This document shows positions 17,037 through 25,512 of a stretch of DNA of 64,000 nucleotides, in pieces (the stretch's first letter is position 1; every line of letters starts with the position of its first letter). The stretch covers positions 930,001 to 994,000 of the forward strand of contig NZ_JARXYP010000002.1 in assembly GCF_029893805.1 (NCBI RefSeq), given 5' to 3'. The position numbers and the translations under genes were made by a program. Below the pieces are notes generated by a model. That model ran no database searches and was not told the origin of the DNA. It worked only from the letters and a program-made list of their open reading frames with translations. The stretch is from Streptomyces sp. SAI-135 (GTDB lineage Bacteria; Actinomycetota; Actinomycetes; Streptomycetales; Streptomycetaceae).

Positions 17037-18359
17037 TCAGATCCGGTAGCGGCGCAGGGCGGGCACGGCGAAGGCCAGGGCCAGCATGACCGCGACCACC
17101 AGCAGGCCGCCGCCGGCGACAGCAGGCCGGGCGCCGAAGACCGAGCCCGCCGTGCCGTGCAGGACGTCGGCGAGGCGGGGACCGCCCGCGACGACGACGG
17201 TGAAGACGCCCTGCATCCGGCCGCGCATCTCGTCGGTGGCGGCGGACAGCAGGATCGCCCCGCGGAAGACCATGGAGACCATGTCGGCGATCCCGGCGGC
17301 GGCCAGGAACACCACCGCGAGCCACAGACTGCTGCTCAGCCCGAACCCGGTGATGGCCACGCCCCAGGCGACGACCGCGCCGATGACCATCCAGCCGTGC
17401 CGGCGGGCCCGCGAGAACGTGCCGGAGAACAGCCCGCCGACCACCGCGCCGATCGGGACGGCGGCGAACAGCAGGCCCAGCGCGAGCCCTTCGCCGTAGG
17501 GGGCGTAGGTCTCGGAGGCGAGCTGCGGGAACAGGGCCCGGGGCATGCCGAAGACCATGGCGATGATGTCCGCGAGGAAGGACAGCAGCAGCACCTTGTG
17601 CGCGGAGATGTACCGGAAGCCCTCGGCGATCTCGCGTACGCCCGCCCGGCGTGCCGCGGAGCCGGCGAGCGGCGGCAGGGAGGGCAGCCGGTACACGGCC
17701 CACACCGTGACGCACAGGGCCAGGGCGTCGATGAGGTACAGCTCGGGCAGTCCGATCACCGGGATCAACACACCCGCGAGCAGCGGGCCGACCACCTGCC
17801 CGGTCTGCATGACGGTGGAGCCGAGGGCGTTGGCGGCGGGCAGTTGCCCCTCGGGGACCAGGCGGGCGATGGAGGCGTTGCGGGCGGGGGCGTTCAGGCC
17901 CCAGAACGCCTGCTGCACCGCGAGCAGGAGCATGAGGACGGCCACCGAGTCGAGTCCGCCGACCGCCTGGAGCCAGAACAGGACCGAGGTGACGGCGATG
18001 CCCGTGTTGGTGATCAGGAGCAGCTTGCGGCGGTCCATGCTGTCGGCGACCGCGCCGCCCCACAGCGCGAACACGATCAGCGGCACGAGTCCGGCCATGC
18101 TCGCGGCGCCGACCCAGGCCGAGGAGCCGGTGATGTCGTAGATCTGCTTGGGCACCGCGACGGCGGTGAGCTGGCTGCCGACGGCCGTGACGATGGTCGA
18201 GCTCCACAGCCGGCGGTAGGCCGGGATGCGCAGCGGACGGGTGTCCATCGCCCAGCGACGCCAGCCGCGCCGGGGTGGCGGCGCCTCGGCCGCGGCCTGT
18301 GTCCTTGGTTCGGTGCTGCTCTCGCCGGTGTCCACGCGCTTCCTGGTTGCTCGATACAT
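17037..18359 (-). CDS. MFS transporter, EntS-like (MFS_3) drug/siderophore exporter
   Basis: A 440-residue protein with about 11-12 hydrophobic segments. The first loop motif GGAVADSMDRRKLLLITN is the MFS motif A (GxxaDrxdRR), and IPAYRRLWSSTIVTAVGSQ is typical of the MFS_3 group, which exports siderophores, macrolides or unknown solutes. A hydrophilic N-terminus of 45 residues precedes the first helix. It starts at the ATG at 18359. No biosynthetic gene lies next to it, so no substrate can be suggested. It is transcribed away from LysE, which lies 86 bases upstream on the same strand. Confidence 0.88.
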   Translation of the reverse strand: MYRATRKRVDTGESSTEPRTQAAAEAPPPRRGWRRWAMDTRPLRIPAYRRLWSSTIVTAVGSQLTAVAVPKQIYDITGSSAWVGAASMAGLVPLIVFALWGGAVADSMDRRKLLLITNTGIAVTSVLFWLQAVGGLDSVAVLMLLLAVQQAFWGLNAPARNASIARLVPEGQLPAANALGSTVMQTGQVVGPLLAGVLIPVIGLPELYLIDALALCVTVWAVYRLPSLPPLAGSAARRAGVREIAEGFRYISAHKVLLLSFLADIIAMVFGMPRALFPQLASETYAPYGEGLALGLLFAAVPIGAVVGGLFSGTFSRARRHGWMVIGAVVAWGVAITGFGLSSSLWLAVVFLAAAGIADMVSMVFRGAILLSAATDEMRGRMQGVFTVVVAGGPRLADVLHGTAGSVFGARPAVAGGGLLVVAVMLALAFAVPALRRYRI

Positions 18360-18445
18360 CTAACGGGTCCAGGGTTCACTATCGCAGCACCGCCCGGGAG
18401 TTCGGGACGTGGCGTCTCAGCCCTCGGTACGCGCGCCCGGAGTTC

Positions 18446-19066
18446 TCATGCCCCGGCCACGAGCGTGGCGCCCAGGGCGATCATCGTGGCGGCGACCAGT
18501 CCGTCGAGGACGCGCCAGGCGGCCGGTCCGGCCAGGAAGCGGCTGAGCAGCCGGGCCCCGAAGCCGAGCGCGGCGAACCAGCACAGGCTGGCGCACACGG
18601 CACCGAGGCCGAAGGTCCAGCGCAGCGGACCGCGGTCGGCGGCCACGGAACCGAGCAGGAACACGGTGTCGAGGTAGACGTGCGGGTTGAGCCAGGTCAT
18701 CGCCAGACAGGTCAGCACCGCCCGCCTCCGGGAGCCGGTCGCCTCGCCCTCCGTGCGCAGGCCCGCGTCCCCCGGCCGCAGGACCCGGCGGGCGGCGAGG
18801 GCGCCGTAGCAGAGCAGGAATCCGCCGCCGATCCAGCCGACCAGGCTGAGCGCGCCGGGCCAGGCGACCACCACCGCCCCGACACCGCCGACACCGAGGG
18901 CGATGAGGACGGCGTCGGACAGGGCGCAGATGCCGACGACGGCGAGGACCGACTCCCGGCGGATCCCCTGGCGCAGGACGAAGGCGTTCTGGGCGCCGAT
19001 GGCGACGATGAGCGACAGACCGGTGCCGAAGCCTGCGGCCGCGGCGGACAGAGAAGAAGCGGGCAT
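18446..19066 (-). CDS. LysE/ArgO family amino acid exporter
   Basis: A 206-residue inner-membrane protein with about six transmembrane helices. It has the LysE-family signature GLSLIVAIGAQNAFVLRQGIRR in the first helix region and LTCLAMTWLNPHVYLDTVFLLGS after the third. LysE/ArgO pumps out excess L-lysine, L-arginine or canavanine. It starts at the ATG at 19066 and is divergent from a LysR-type gene with which it shares a 69-base promoter region containing a dyad, the arrangement known from lysE-lysG and argO-argP. Substrate choice is inferred from the family and this context. Confidence 0.93.
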   Translation of the reverse strand: MPASSLSAAAAGFGTGLSLIVAIGAQNAFVLRQGIRRESVLAVVGICALSDAVLIALGVGGVGAVVVAWPGALSLVGWIGGGFLLCYGALAARRVLRPGDAGLRTEGEATGSRRRAVLTCLAMTWLNPHVYLDTVFLLGSVAADRGPLRWTFGLGAVCASLCWFAALGFGARLLSRFLAGPAAWRVLDGLVAATMIALGATLVAGA

Positions 19067-19100
19067 GGATGCGACGGTACGGAGACGATCACTGCCCGTA

Positions 19101-19130
19101 CAGCTAAAGATTCTTACCTATCATTAGCTG
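19101..19130. promoter_or_regulatory. Dyad operator between lysE-like and lysG/argP-like genes
   Basis: CAGCTAA at 19101-19107 and TTAGCTG at 19124-19130 form a perfect 7-bp inverted repeat around a 16-base AT-rich centre, in an otherwise GC-rich region. It sits between the divergent genes, just upstream of the regulator start, as expected of a LysR-type operator. Confidence 0.7.
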
Positions 19131-19135
19131 TCGTG

Positions 19136-20026
19136 ATGATGAACGAGCTTCCCCTGGATCAGGTGCGGACGCTGCTCGCGGTGGTCGACGAGGGCACGTT
19201 CGACGCGGCGGCGGCCGCTCTGCACGTGACTCCTTCAGCGGTGAGCCAGCGGGTGAAGGCCCTGGAGCAGCGCACAGGACGGGTGCTGCTGGTGCGCACG
19301 AAGCCGGTGCGGGCGACCGAGTCCGGCGAGGTGGTGGTGCGGTTCGCCCGCCAGCTCGCCCGGCTCGAACGGGACGCGCTCGCCGAACTGGGGCTGCCGG
19401 GCGAGGGGGAGGTCACGCGGGTCTCGGTCGCGGTGAACGCGGACTCGCTGGCGACGTGGTTCCTGGAGGCACTGGCGCGGGTTCCCGGGCGGGGGCGGCT
19501 CTGCTTCGAGCTGCGGCGCGAGGACGAGACGCGGACGGCACAGCTGCTGCGGGAGGGCGTGGTGATGGCGGCGGTGACGTCCTCGGCTCAGGCCGTGGCG
19601 GGGTGTTCGGTACGGCCGTTGGGGCGGATGCGGTACCTCGCGGCGGCGAGCGGGGAGTTCGCCTCGCGGTACCTCGGCGGGCCCTTGCGGGAGGCGCTCG
19701 CCGAGGCGCCGGTGGTGACGTTCGACCGGAGCGACGACATCCAGGACGGGTTTCTGCGCGGGCTGGGGTGCGGTGGGGCGAGTCGGGTGCGGCACGCGGT
19801 GCCCACGTCGGAGGGGTTCGTGGAGTCGGTCGCGCTGGGGCTGGGATGGGGCATGGTGCCCGAGGCGCAGGCCGTGGAACTGCTCCGGGAGGGGCGGCTG
19901 ATCGCGCTGGCGCCGGACCGGCCCGTCGACGTGCCGCTGTACTGGCAGCAGTGGAAGCTGGACTCCCCCGCGCTGGCCGCGGTCGCCGAGGCCGTGGCCG
20001 CGGCGGCGTCAGGAAGTCTGCGATGA
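19136..20026 (+). CDS. LysR-family regulator, ArgP/LysG type
   Basis: A 296-residue regulator. The N-terminal winged helix-turn-helix is LPLDQVRTLLAVVDEGTFDAAAAALHVTPSAVSQRVKALE, with ArgP-type residues; the C-terminal effector domain begins near residue 95. ArgP/LysG activates the exporter gene when intracellular lysine or arginine rises. Three start codons lie together (GTG 19133, ATG 19136, ATG 19139) and no SD is visible, so the exact start is uncertain and the transcript may be leaderless. It ends 18 bases into the convergent TetR gene (stops overlap between 20009 and 20026). Confidence 0.92.
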   Translation: MMNELPLDQVRTLLAVVDEGTFDAAAAALHVTPSAVSQRVKALEQRTGRVLLVRTKPVRATESGEVVVRFARQLARLERDALAELGLPGEGEVTRVSVAVNADSLATWFLEALARVPGRGRLCFELRREDETRTAQLLREGVVMAAVTSSAQAVAGCSVRPLGRMRYLAAASGEFASRYLGGPLREALAEAPVVTFDRSDDIQDGFLRGLGCGGASRVRHAVPTSEGFVESVALGLGWGMVPEAQAVELLREGRLIALAPDRPVDVPLYWQQWKLDSPALAAVAEAVAAAASGSLR

Positions 20027-20728
20027 CAGGGCGGCGCCGAGCTGTTTCTCCACGCTGTCCAGGAACATGTCCAGGGCCGTCGGATAGGCACTGGTGACCA
20101 TGCGGGACGCCAGCAGGGGTGCCGCCTCCGCGATGCGCGGGTAGCGGTCGTCCGGCAGGTGGGCGTAGGTCGAGCGCCACTGGTTCTCGTCCGCGCGCAG
20201 TGCCGCGCTCGGCAGGGCCAGGGACGCCGCGTCCAGGGCCGCGAAGGCCAGCGTCTGGTCGATGAAGGCGTGGTAGACGCGGACGGTGTCGGGCAGCGGC
20301 AGACCGGCCGTGCGCAGGATGCCCAGGACCGCCTCGTCCGCGGCCAGTTCGTTGGCCCGGCCCGTGACCCTGCTCGTGGTCAGGAGGGCGGCCTGGGGAT
20401 GGGCCACGTACGCGTCGTGGATGCGGAGCCCCACCTCGCGCAGGTCCCGCCGCCACTGCCCGGTCGGCTCCCAGCCCTCCATCGCCTGGCCGATCAGCGC
20501 GTCGCCGATCGCCAGGGTCAGGTCGTCCATGCCGCGGAAGTAGCGGTAGAGCGTGCTCGGGTCGGCGTCCAGGGCCAGGCCCAGGCGGCGCGCGGTGAGG
20601 CCGGTGCTGCCGTGCTCGCGGAGCATGCGCAGGGCGGTCGCGACGATCAGCTCCTCGGAGAGCACGGTCCCGCTCCTGGTGGGCCTGCGCCGACGGCGCT
20701 TCTCCTCGGGGACCACGGGCTTGGGCAT
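20009..20728 (-). CDS. TetR-family transcriptional regulator
   Basis: A 239-residue protein. The DNA-binding helix-turn-helix is at about 25-70 (IVATALRMLREHGSTGLTARRLGLALDADPSTLYRYFRG) after a strongly basic leader KRRRRRPTRSG. The C-terminal ligand domain is divergent and resembles the TetR_C_11-like group. The ATG at 20728 is chosen because it begins MPKPVVPEEKRRRRR. It is divergent from the saccharopine-dehydrogenase-like gene, with a 7-bp inverted repeat between them, so it probably represses that gene and itself. The ligand is unknown. Confidence 0.88.
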   Translation of the reverse strand: MPKPVVPEEKRRRRRPTRSGTVLSEELIVATALRMLREHGSTGLTARRLGLALDADPSTLYRYFRGMDDLTLAIGDALIGQAMEGWEPTGQWRRDLREVGLRIHDAYVAHPQAALLTTSRVTGRANELAADEAVLGILRTAGLPLPDTVRVYHAFIDQTLAFAALDAASLALPSAALRADENQWRSTYAHLPDDRYPRIAEAAPLLASRMVTSAYPTALDMFLDSVEKQLGAALSSQTS

Positions 20729-20745
20729 GGCCGGCCTCCTTATGC

Positions 20746-20780
20746 CAACGCCATTGACCTTAAACGACCGCACGGCGTTG
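20746..20780. promoter_or_regulatory. Inverted repeat in the TetR / dehydrogenase promoter
   Basis: CAACGCC at 20746-20752 and GGCGTTG at 20774-20780, perfect 7-bp arms with a 21-base centre that contains TTGACC (20754-20759), a possible -35. It is a candidate operator for the adjacent TetR regulator. Confidence 0.5.
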
Positions 20781-20839
20781 TATCTCGCCCAAGGGCCCCG
20801 CACATCTGTGACCTTCGACCCGTGAGGGAGTGTTCTGTC

Positions 20840-22060
20840 ATGCGTGTCCTGCTCGTGGGCGCCGGCGGCGTCGGCACCGCCATCACCCGGATCGCCGCCC
20901 GGCGGCCGTTCTTCGACACCATGGTCGTCGCCGATTACGACCCGGCCCGCGCCGAGGCGGCGGTGGCCGGGCTCGGCGACCGGGCCGGCCGGTTCCTCGC
21001 GGAGCGCGTCGATGCGGGCGACGAGCCGGCCGTGACCGCCCTGCTGGAACGGCACGCCTGCGACGTCCTCCTCAACGCCACCGACCCGCGCTTCGTGATG
21101 CCCCTGTTCCGGGCGGCGCGCTCCGCCGGGGCGACCTATGTCGACATGGCGATGTCCCTGTCGCGGCCGCATCCGGAGCGCCCGTACGAGGAGTGCGGGG
21201 TCAAGCTCGGCGACGAGCAGTTCGCGCAGGCCGAGGAGTGGGAGAAGGCGGGCGCGCTGGCCCTGGTCGGCATGGGCGTGGAACCGGGCCTGTCGGACGT
21301 CTTCGCCCGGTACGCGGCCGACGAACTGTTCGACGTGATCGAGGAGATCGGGGTCCGCGACGGTGCGAACCTCACCGTCGACGGCTACGACTTCGCCCCC
21401 TCCTTCAGCATCTGGACCACCATCGAGGAGTGCCTCAACCCGCCGGTGGTCTACGAGGCCGACCGCGGCTGGTTCACCACGGAACCCTTCAGCGAACCGG
21501 AGGTCTTCGACTTCCCCGAGGGCATCGGCCCGGTCGAGTGCGTGAACGTGGAGCACGAGGAGGTGCTGCTGGTCCCCCGCTGGGTCGGCGCCCGCCGTGT
21601 CACCTTCAAGTACGGCCTGGGCCGCGAGTTCGTCGAGACGCTGAGAACCCTGCACCTGCTGGGCCTGGACAGCACCCGGCCGGTGACCGTGCCGAGCCCG
21701 GCCGGGCCGGTCGCCGTCTCACCGCGGGACGTCGTGGCCGCGTGCCTGCCCGACCCGGCGACCCTGGGCGACCGGATGCACGGCAAGACCTGCGCGGGCA
21801 CCTGGGTGAAGGGCGTCAGGGACGGGGCGCCGCGCGAGGTGTACCTCTACCACGTGGTCGACAACCAGTGGTCCATGGCGGAGTACCGCTGCCAGGCCGT
21901 GGTGTGGCAGACCGCGGTGAACCCGGTCGTCGCCCTCGAACTCCTCGCCGGCGGCACCTGGTCCGGCGCCGGAGTGCTCGGCCCTGAGGCGTTCCCGGCC
22001 CGCCCCTTCCTGGATCTGCTGACCGCGTACGGCTCTCCGTGGGGCCTGCGGGAGCAGTGA
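20840..22060 (+). CDS. Saccharopine dehydrogenase-like oxidoreductase
   Basis: A 406-residue NAD(P)-dependent enzyme. The Rossmann motif VLLVGAGGVGTAI is at the N-terminus, followed by DYDPARAEAA, the acidic/nucleotide-discriminating region. The family also includes carboxynorspermidine and homospermidine synthases; LALVGMGVEPGLSDVFARY is typical of this wider group. The start is the ATG at 20840 with GAGGGAG 10 bases upstream. It may act in lysine or polyamine metabolism, given the decarboxylase and LysE-type genes within 6 kb, but the substrate is not proven. It is divergent from its likely TetR regulator. Confidence 0.85.
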   Translation: MRVLLVGAGGVGTAITRIAARRPFFDTMVVADYDPARAEAAVAGLGDRAGRFLAERVDAGDEPAVTALLERHACDVLLNATDPRFVMPLFRAARSAGATYVDMAMSLSRPHPERPYEECGVKLGDEQFAQAEEWEKAGALALVGMGVEPGLSDVFARYAADELFDVIEEIGVRDGANLTVDGYDFAPSFSIWTTIEECLNPPVVYEADRGWFTTEPFSEPEVFDFPEGIGPVECVNVEHEEVLLVPRWVGARRVTFKYGLGREFVETLRTLHLLGLDSTRPVTVPSPAGPVAVSPRDVVAACLPDPATLGDRMHGKTCAGTWVKGVRDGAPREVYLYHVVDNQWSMAEYRCQAVVWQTAVNPVVALELLAGGTWSGAGVLGPEAFPARPFLDLLTAYGSPWGLREQ

Positions 22061-22172
22061 CCGGGCGCCGCGTCCCATGGGACTCGGTTGTTTCACCGCG
22101 CATCGACAGGTGACCCGAAAGCGAGTAAGGCATGCACGAGGGCACGTACGACTTCGATCGCAGGTGACTTTG

Positions 22173-22427
22173 ATGGACAACTGGCGAACCCATGCCGCGT
22201 GCCGCCGCGAGGACCCCGATCTGTTCTTCCCGATCGGCACCACGGGCCCCGCGCTGGTCCAGACGGAGCAGGCCAAGTCGGTCTGCCGACGCTGTCCCGT
22301 CCAGGAGCAGTGTCTGCAGTGGGCCCTGGACACGGGGCAGGGCATCGGCGTCTGGGGCGGCACCAGTGAGACGGAACGCCGGGCGCTCGCCCGGCGCGCG
22401 GCCGCCGCGCGGAGAAGGTCCGGCTGA
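22173..22427 (+). CDS. WhiB-like (Wbl) iron-sulfur regulator
   Basis: An 84-residue Wbl protein. The four cluster-binding cysteines are Cys10, Cys38, Cys41 and Cys47 (VCRRCPVQEQC), and the GVWGG turn is at 59-63, followed by a basic tail RRALARRAAAARRRSG. Wbl proteins bind a [4Fe-4S] cluster and often the sigma factor HrdB, and control sporulation or stress genes. The sequence is close to WblE-type proteins, but the exact member is uncertain. The ATG at 22173 follows a 112-base gap; the SD (AGGTGA) is modest. A 32-base palindrome follows the stop. Confidence 0.93.
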   Translation: MDNWRTHAACRREDPDLFFPIGTTGPALVQTEQAKSVCRRCPVQEQCLQWALDTGQGIGVWGGTSETERRALARRAAAARRRSG

Positions 22428-22439
22428 CGGGCGAGCAGC

Positions 22440-22471
22440 CTGAACGGGCCCGGTCGACCGGGCCCGTTCAG
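22440..22471. terminator. Perfect 32-base palindrome, bidirectional terminator
   Basis: 16-bp arms, CTGAACGGGCCCGGTC and its exact complement, with no loop. It lies between the stops of the WhiB-like gene (22427) and the convergent DUF6098 gene (22468), whose last codons it overlaps. It would stop transcription from both sides. Confidence 0.85.
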
Positions 22472-22920
22472 CTGTCGGCCGCGCGGCGCAGCGGACCCCA
22501 GGGATTGTCCTGCCGGGCCACCGCGGCCCGTGCCTCCTCGATCACCCGGGGGTCGATCCAGCACATCGGCCGCACGTCCGCGACGAGCGGCTCGTTGTCC
22601 GGGCCCCGGCCCCGCTCACGGCCCTGGAGGACCCAGGGACGTACGCCGGGGCCTTTCTCGTGCGGCAGATGGGAGTAGTCGTACAGGCGCCGGGCCACCC
22701 ACAGCTGTACCGGCCGCCCCTGCCACCAGTCCTCCACGTCGAGCGGGTTCGCCGACAGTCCCGGCAGGGACAGTCCGGTGAGCTCGTCGGTGCTGGAGGC
22801 GCGGGCCAGATCGACGCCGGGACCGCGCGACCAGCGGACGTACAGACGCTCGTGCCGTTCGGCCAGGCCCGCGAGTTCGGCGAGTGTCCGCACCACCGGC
22901 AGCCCGTCCGACACGGTCAT
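22468..22920 (-). CDS. DUF6098 family protein
   Basis: A 150-residue soluble protein with VRTLAELAGLAERHERLYVRWSRGPGVDL near the start and EDWWQGRPVQLWVARRLYDYSHL in the middle, which matches the Streptomyces DUF6098 family as I remember it. The function is unknown. It starts at the ATG at 22920 behind a strong AGGAGG. A SigB-type promoter match is placed 36 bases upstream, overlapping the end of the histidine kinase gene, so it may be read separately from that operon. Confidence 0.78.
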   Translation of the reverse strand: MTVSDGLPVVRTLAELAGLAERHERLYVRWSRGPGVDLARASSTDELTGLSLPGLSANPLDVEDWWQGRPVQLWVARRLYDYSHLPHEKGPGVRPWVLQGRERGRGPDNEPLVADVRPMCWIDPRVIEEARAAVARQDNPWGPLRRAADS

Positions 22921-22955
22921 CTCACGTCCTCCCTTTCCTTCCGTGGGCATACGGG

Positions 22956-22980
22956 GTACCCGCAGGCCACGAGAGGAATC
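22956..22980 (-). promoter_or_regulatory. Candidate SigB-type promoter for DUF6098
   Basis: On the minus strand: GATT at 22980-22977, a 15-base spacer and GGGTAC at 22961-22956, then about 35 bases to the ATG at 22920. It fits the GNNT-N14-16-GGGTAY pattern. The -35 half overlaps the histidine kinase stop codon. Confidence 0.45.
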
Positions 22981-24796
22981 AGGCGTCCGCCCCCGGCGCG
23001 GGACGCCCGGGCAACCGCAGGGTGAAGACGCTGCCGGTGCCCGGCTCGCTCGCCGCGGCGACCGTGCCGCCGTGGGCCGCGACCAGATGCCGGACGATGG
23101 GCAGCCCCAGACCCGAGCCGCCGGTACGACGGCTGCGGGACTTCTCCGCGCGCCAGAACCGGTCGAAGACGTGCGCCAGATCGCCCGGCGCGATGCCCGT
23201 GCCGGTGTCGGCGACCTCCAGGACGGTGTCCTCGCCGTCCCGCCGCGCGGACAGGGTGACCCTGCCGCCGGCCGGCGTGTGGCGCAGCGCGTTGGACACC
23301 AGGTTGCCGAGGGCCTGCCGCATGCGGACCGGGTCCGCGTCCAGCCATGGCTCGCCGCCGACGTCGGTGCGCAGCTCGACCCGGGCCGCGTCGGCGGCGA
23401 CGCGGTGGGCCGCGGCGACCTGCTGGAGGAGTTCGTCGCAGCGGACGGGCTCCCGGTGCAGGCGCAGGGTGCCGGCGTCGGCGTCCGCGAGGTCCTGGAG
23501 GTCGTCGATGACGCGCTGGAGGACGAGGGCCTCGTCGTGCAGGGAGGCCAGCAGGACCTGGTCGGGGTGGACGACCCCGTCCCGGGTGACCTCCAGCCAG
23601 CCGCGGATGTTGGTGAGCGGGCTGCGCAGTTCGTGGGCGATGTCGCTGACCATCGCCTTGCGCTGGGCCTCCAGGCGTTCGCGTCGTTCGGTCAGGTCGT
23701 TGAACGCGAGGGCGAGGATCCCGGTCTCGTCCCGGGTGGTGACGGGGACGCGGACATGCAGTTCGGGCGGCTGCTGGGCCGCCGCGGTGAGCGCGCGCAG
23801 CGGCCGCACCAGCCGGGTGGCGACCAGGGCCGTCGCGGCGACGGTGACAGCGAGCACGAGACCCGCGGTGCCGACGACCTTGGCCTTGTTGGCCGGGGAC
23901 ATGTCGAACAGCACGGCGGGCGTGTCCCCGGTGCCCAGGAAGAGCTCGGCCGCGGGCGCCACGTAGGGGTCCAGCTGGGCGCGGCGGGCCTTGTCGAGGC
24001 AGGGCTGGACCAGGCGGGCCTCCTTGGCGGCGAGCTTGCCGGCGAGGGGACCGCGCAGATCCAGCCCGGTCGGTTCGATCCCCACCAGCTCGGCCATGCC
24101 GGGTTCCAGTCCGGCCTTGGTCAGACACTCGCGGGCGAGCCCCTGGAGCTCCTTCACGGCCTTCGCCTCGGTCGGGGTGGGCGTGTTGAGCAGTCCGTCG
24201 GCGCAGGCGTCGGGCACGTGGTCGGGGGCGGCACCGGTGTCCGGGTCGGTGAGGACCGTCCGCCCGCTCGGTCGGCGGCTCAGCCGGGTCTCCACACCGA
24301 AACGCGCGAAGCAGAGCTGTCGCTTGCGGGCCAGGGCGCCGACCTTGGCGCGTTCCGCCTCGGGGAGCCGGTAGGGGCCCACCGCTCGCGGGTCGATGCC
24401 GGAGATCTGGGCGCCGCGCTCGCTGTAGGTGTCCGTGTGCAGGGGGTCGACGGCGGCAGCGGCACTCGGGGGCAGGGAGGTGCCGAGCGGCGCGGAGTCG
24501 GCGATGACCCGGCGGTCCGAGGTGGTCAGGGCGATGCGGCGGCCGGTCCTCGCCGACAGCTCCCGTACTGTCCCCCTCACTTGGGACCAGTCCGGGTGGG
24601 TGGCCGCGTAGCCGCTGAGTTCGGCCAGGACGTCCATGTCGTCGGCGAGGGCCTGTCCCTGTTCCTCGCGCAGGGCCTGGGTGGTGGTCGCCACGGCCAG
24701 CCAGGCCGTCGCGGCCACCGAGCACACGGCGATGAGCCCGGACGTGATCAGCAGGCGGACCAGCAGCCGCTTGTGCAGCGGTATCCGCGCGCTCAT
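22979..24796 (-). CDS. Sensor histidine kinase with a Cys-containing extracellular domain
   Basis: A 605-residue two-component sensor. Transmembrane helix 1 is at about 12-35, and a large external region of roughly 250 residues contains four cysteines (QLCFARF, PDACADG, RECLTK, QPCLDK). A second helix follows (VVGTAGLVLAVTVAATALVA), then HAMP, the DHp domain with the phosphorylated His388 in AHELRSPLTNIR, and the ATPase domain with N-box NLVSNALRHTPAG and G-boxes DTGTGIAPG and GSGLGLPIV. It overlaps the response regulator by 4 bases (ATGA). The four Cys could form two disulfides outside the cell. The signal is unknown; neighbours act on the cell wall. Confidence 0.95.
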   Translation of the reverse strand: MSARIPLHKRLLVRLLITSGLIAVCSVAATAWLAVATTTQALREEQGQALADDMDVLAELSGYAATHPDWSQVRGTVRELSARTGRRIALTTSDRRVIADSAPLGTSLPPSAAAAVDPLHTDTYSERGAQISGIDPRAVGPYRLPEAERAKVGALARKRQLCFARFGVETRLSRRPSGRTVLTDPDTGAAPDHVPDACADGLLNTPTPTEAKAVKELQGLARECLTKAGLEPGMAELVGIEPTGLDLRGPLAGKLAAKEARLVQPCLDKARRAQLDPYVAPAAELFLGTGDTPAVLFDMSPANKAKVVGTAGLVLAVTVAATALVATRLVRPLRALTAAAQQPPELHVRVPVTTRDETGILALAFNDLTERRERLEAQRKAMVSDIAHELRSPLTNIRGWLEVTRDGVVHPDQVLLASLHDEALVLQRVIDDLQDLADADAGTLRLHREPVRCDELLQQVAAAHRVAADAARVELRTDVGGEPWLDADPVRMRQALGNLVSNALRHTPAGGRVTLSARRDGEDTVLEVADTGTGIAPGDLAHVFDRFWRAEKSRSRRTGGSGLGLPIVRHLVAAHGGTVAAASEPGTGSVFTLRLPGRPAPGADA

Positions 24797-25494
24797 CCAC
24801 GGCCGCCGCTGAGCTTGTAGCCCACGCCGAACACCGTCAGCAGCCGCGCCGGCCGGCGCGGATCGGCCTCGATCTTGCGGCGCAGGTTCATGATGTGCAC
24901 GTCCACGGCCCGTTCGGTGGAGGCCCGGTCGGTGCCCCGGGTGACCTCCAGCAACTGCCGCCGCGAGAAGACCCGTTCGGGTTCGGCGGCCATGGCCAGC
25001 AGGATCTCGAACTCGGCCGGGGTGCACTCCACGGGCGCCCCCTCGCACCGCACCTCATGCCGTACGGGATCGACGGCGAGGCCCGCGGCACGGACGACGG
25101 GATCCTCGCGCCGGTCGGCCACCGCGGCCCGCCCGCTGCGCCGGAGGACGGTCCGGATGCGGGCCATCAGCTCCCGTGGGCTGTACGGCTTGGTCACGTA
25201 GTCGTCGGCGCCCAGCTCCAGGCCGAGCAGGACGTCGTCCTCGGCGGACCGTGCGGTGAGCATCACGACGGGGATGTCCGCGTCGCGGCGCAGCACCCGG
25301 CACACGCCGAAGCCGTCGATCAATGGCAGCATCAGGTCCAGGACGACGAGGTCGGGGGCGAGCCGCCGGGCCGCGTCCAGGGCGGCCCGCCCGTCGTGGA
25401 CCACGGTGGCGGTGTGGCCCTCCGCGAGCAGGGACCGCCGTATGAGTTCGGCCTGCATCTCGTCGTCCTCTGCGACCAGCACATGTGCGCACAC
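24793..25494 (-). CDS. OmpR/PhoB-type response regulator
   Basis: A 233-residue two-component regulator. The receiver domain holds acidic residues at EDDE near the start, the phosphorylated Asp53 (VVLDLMLP) and the conserved Lys in VTKPYSPREL. The C-terminal winged helix spans about 135-228, with the recognition helix in DRASTERAVDVHIMNLRRKIE. The GTG at 25494 gives the usual N-terminus (HVLVAEDDE). It overlaps the kinase gene by 4 bases and lies 18 bases after the L,D-transpeptidase, so the pair probably belongs to one transcript with the envelope genes. Confidence 0.95.
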   Translation of the reverse strand: MCAHVLVAEDDEMQAELIRRSLLAEGHTATVVHDGRAALDAARRLAPDLVVLDLMLPLIDGFGVCRVLRRDADIPVVMLTARSAEDDVLLGLELGADDYVTKPYSPRELMARIRTVLRRSGRAAVADRREDPVVRAAGLAVDPVRHEVRCEGAPVECTPAEFEILLAMAAEPERVFSRRQLLEVTRGTDRASTERAVDVHIMNLRRKIEADPRRPARLLTVFGVGYKLSGGRG

Positions 25495-25512
25495 CCGGCG
25501 GATCCTAGGCGC

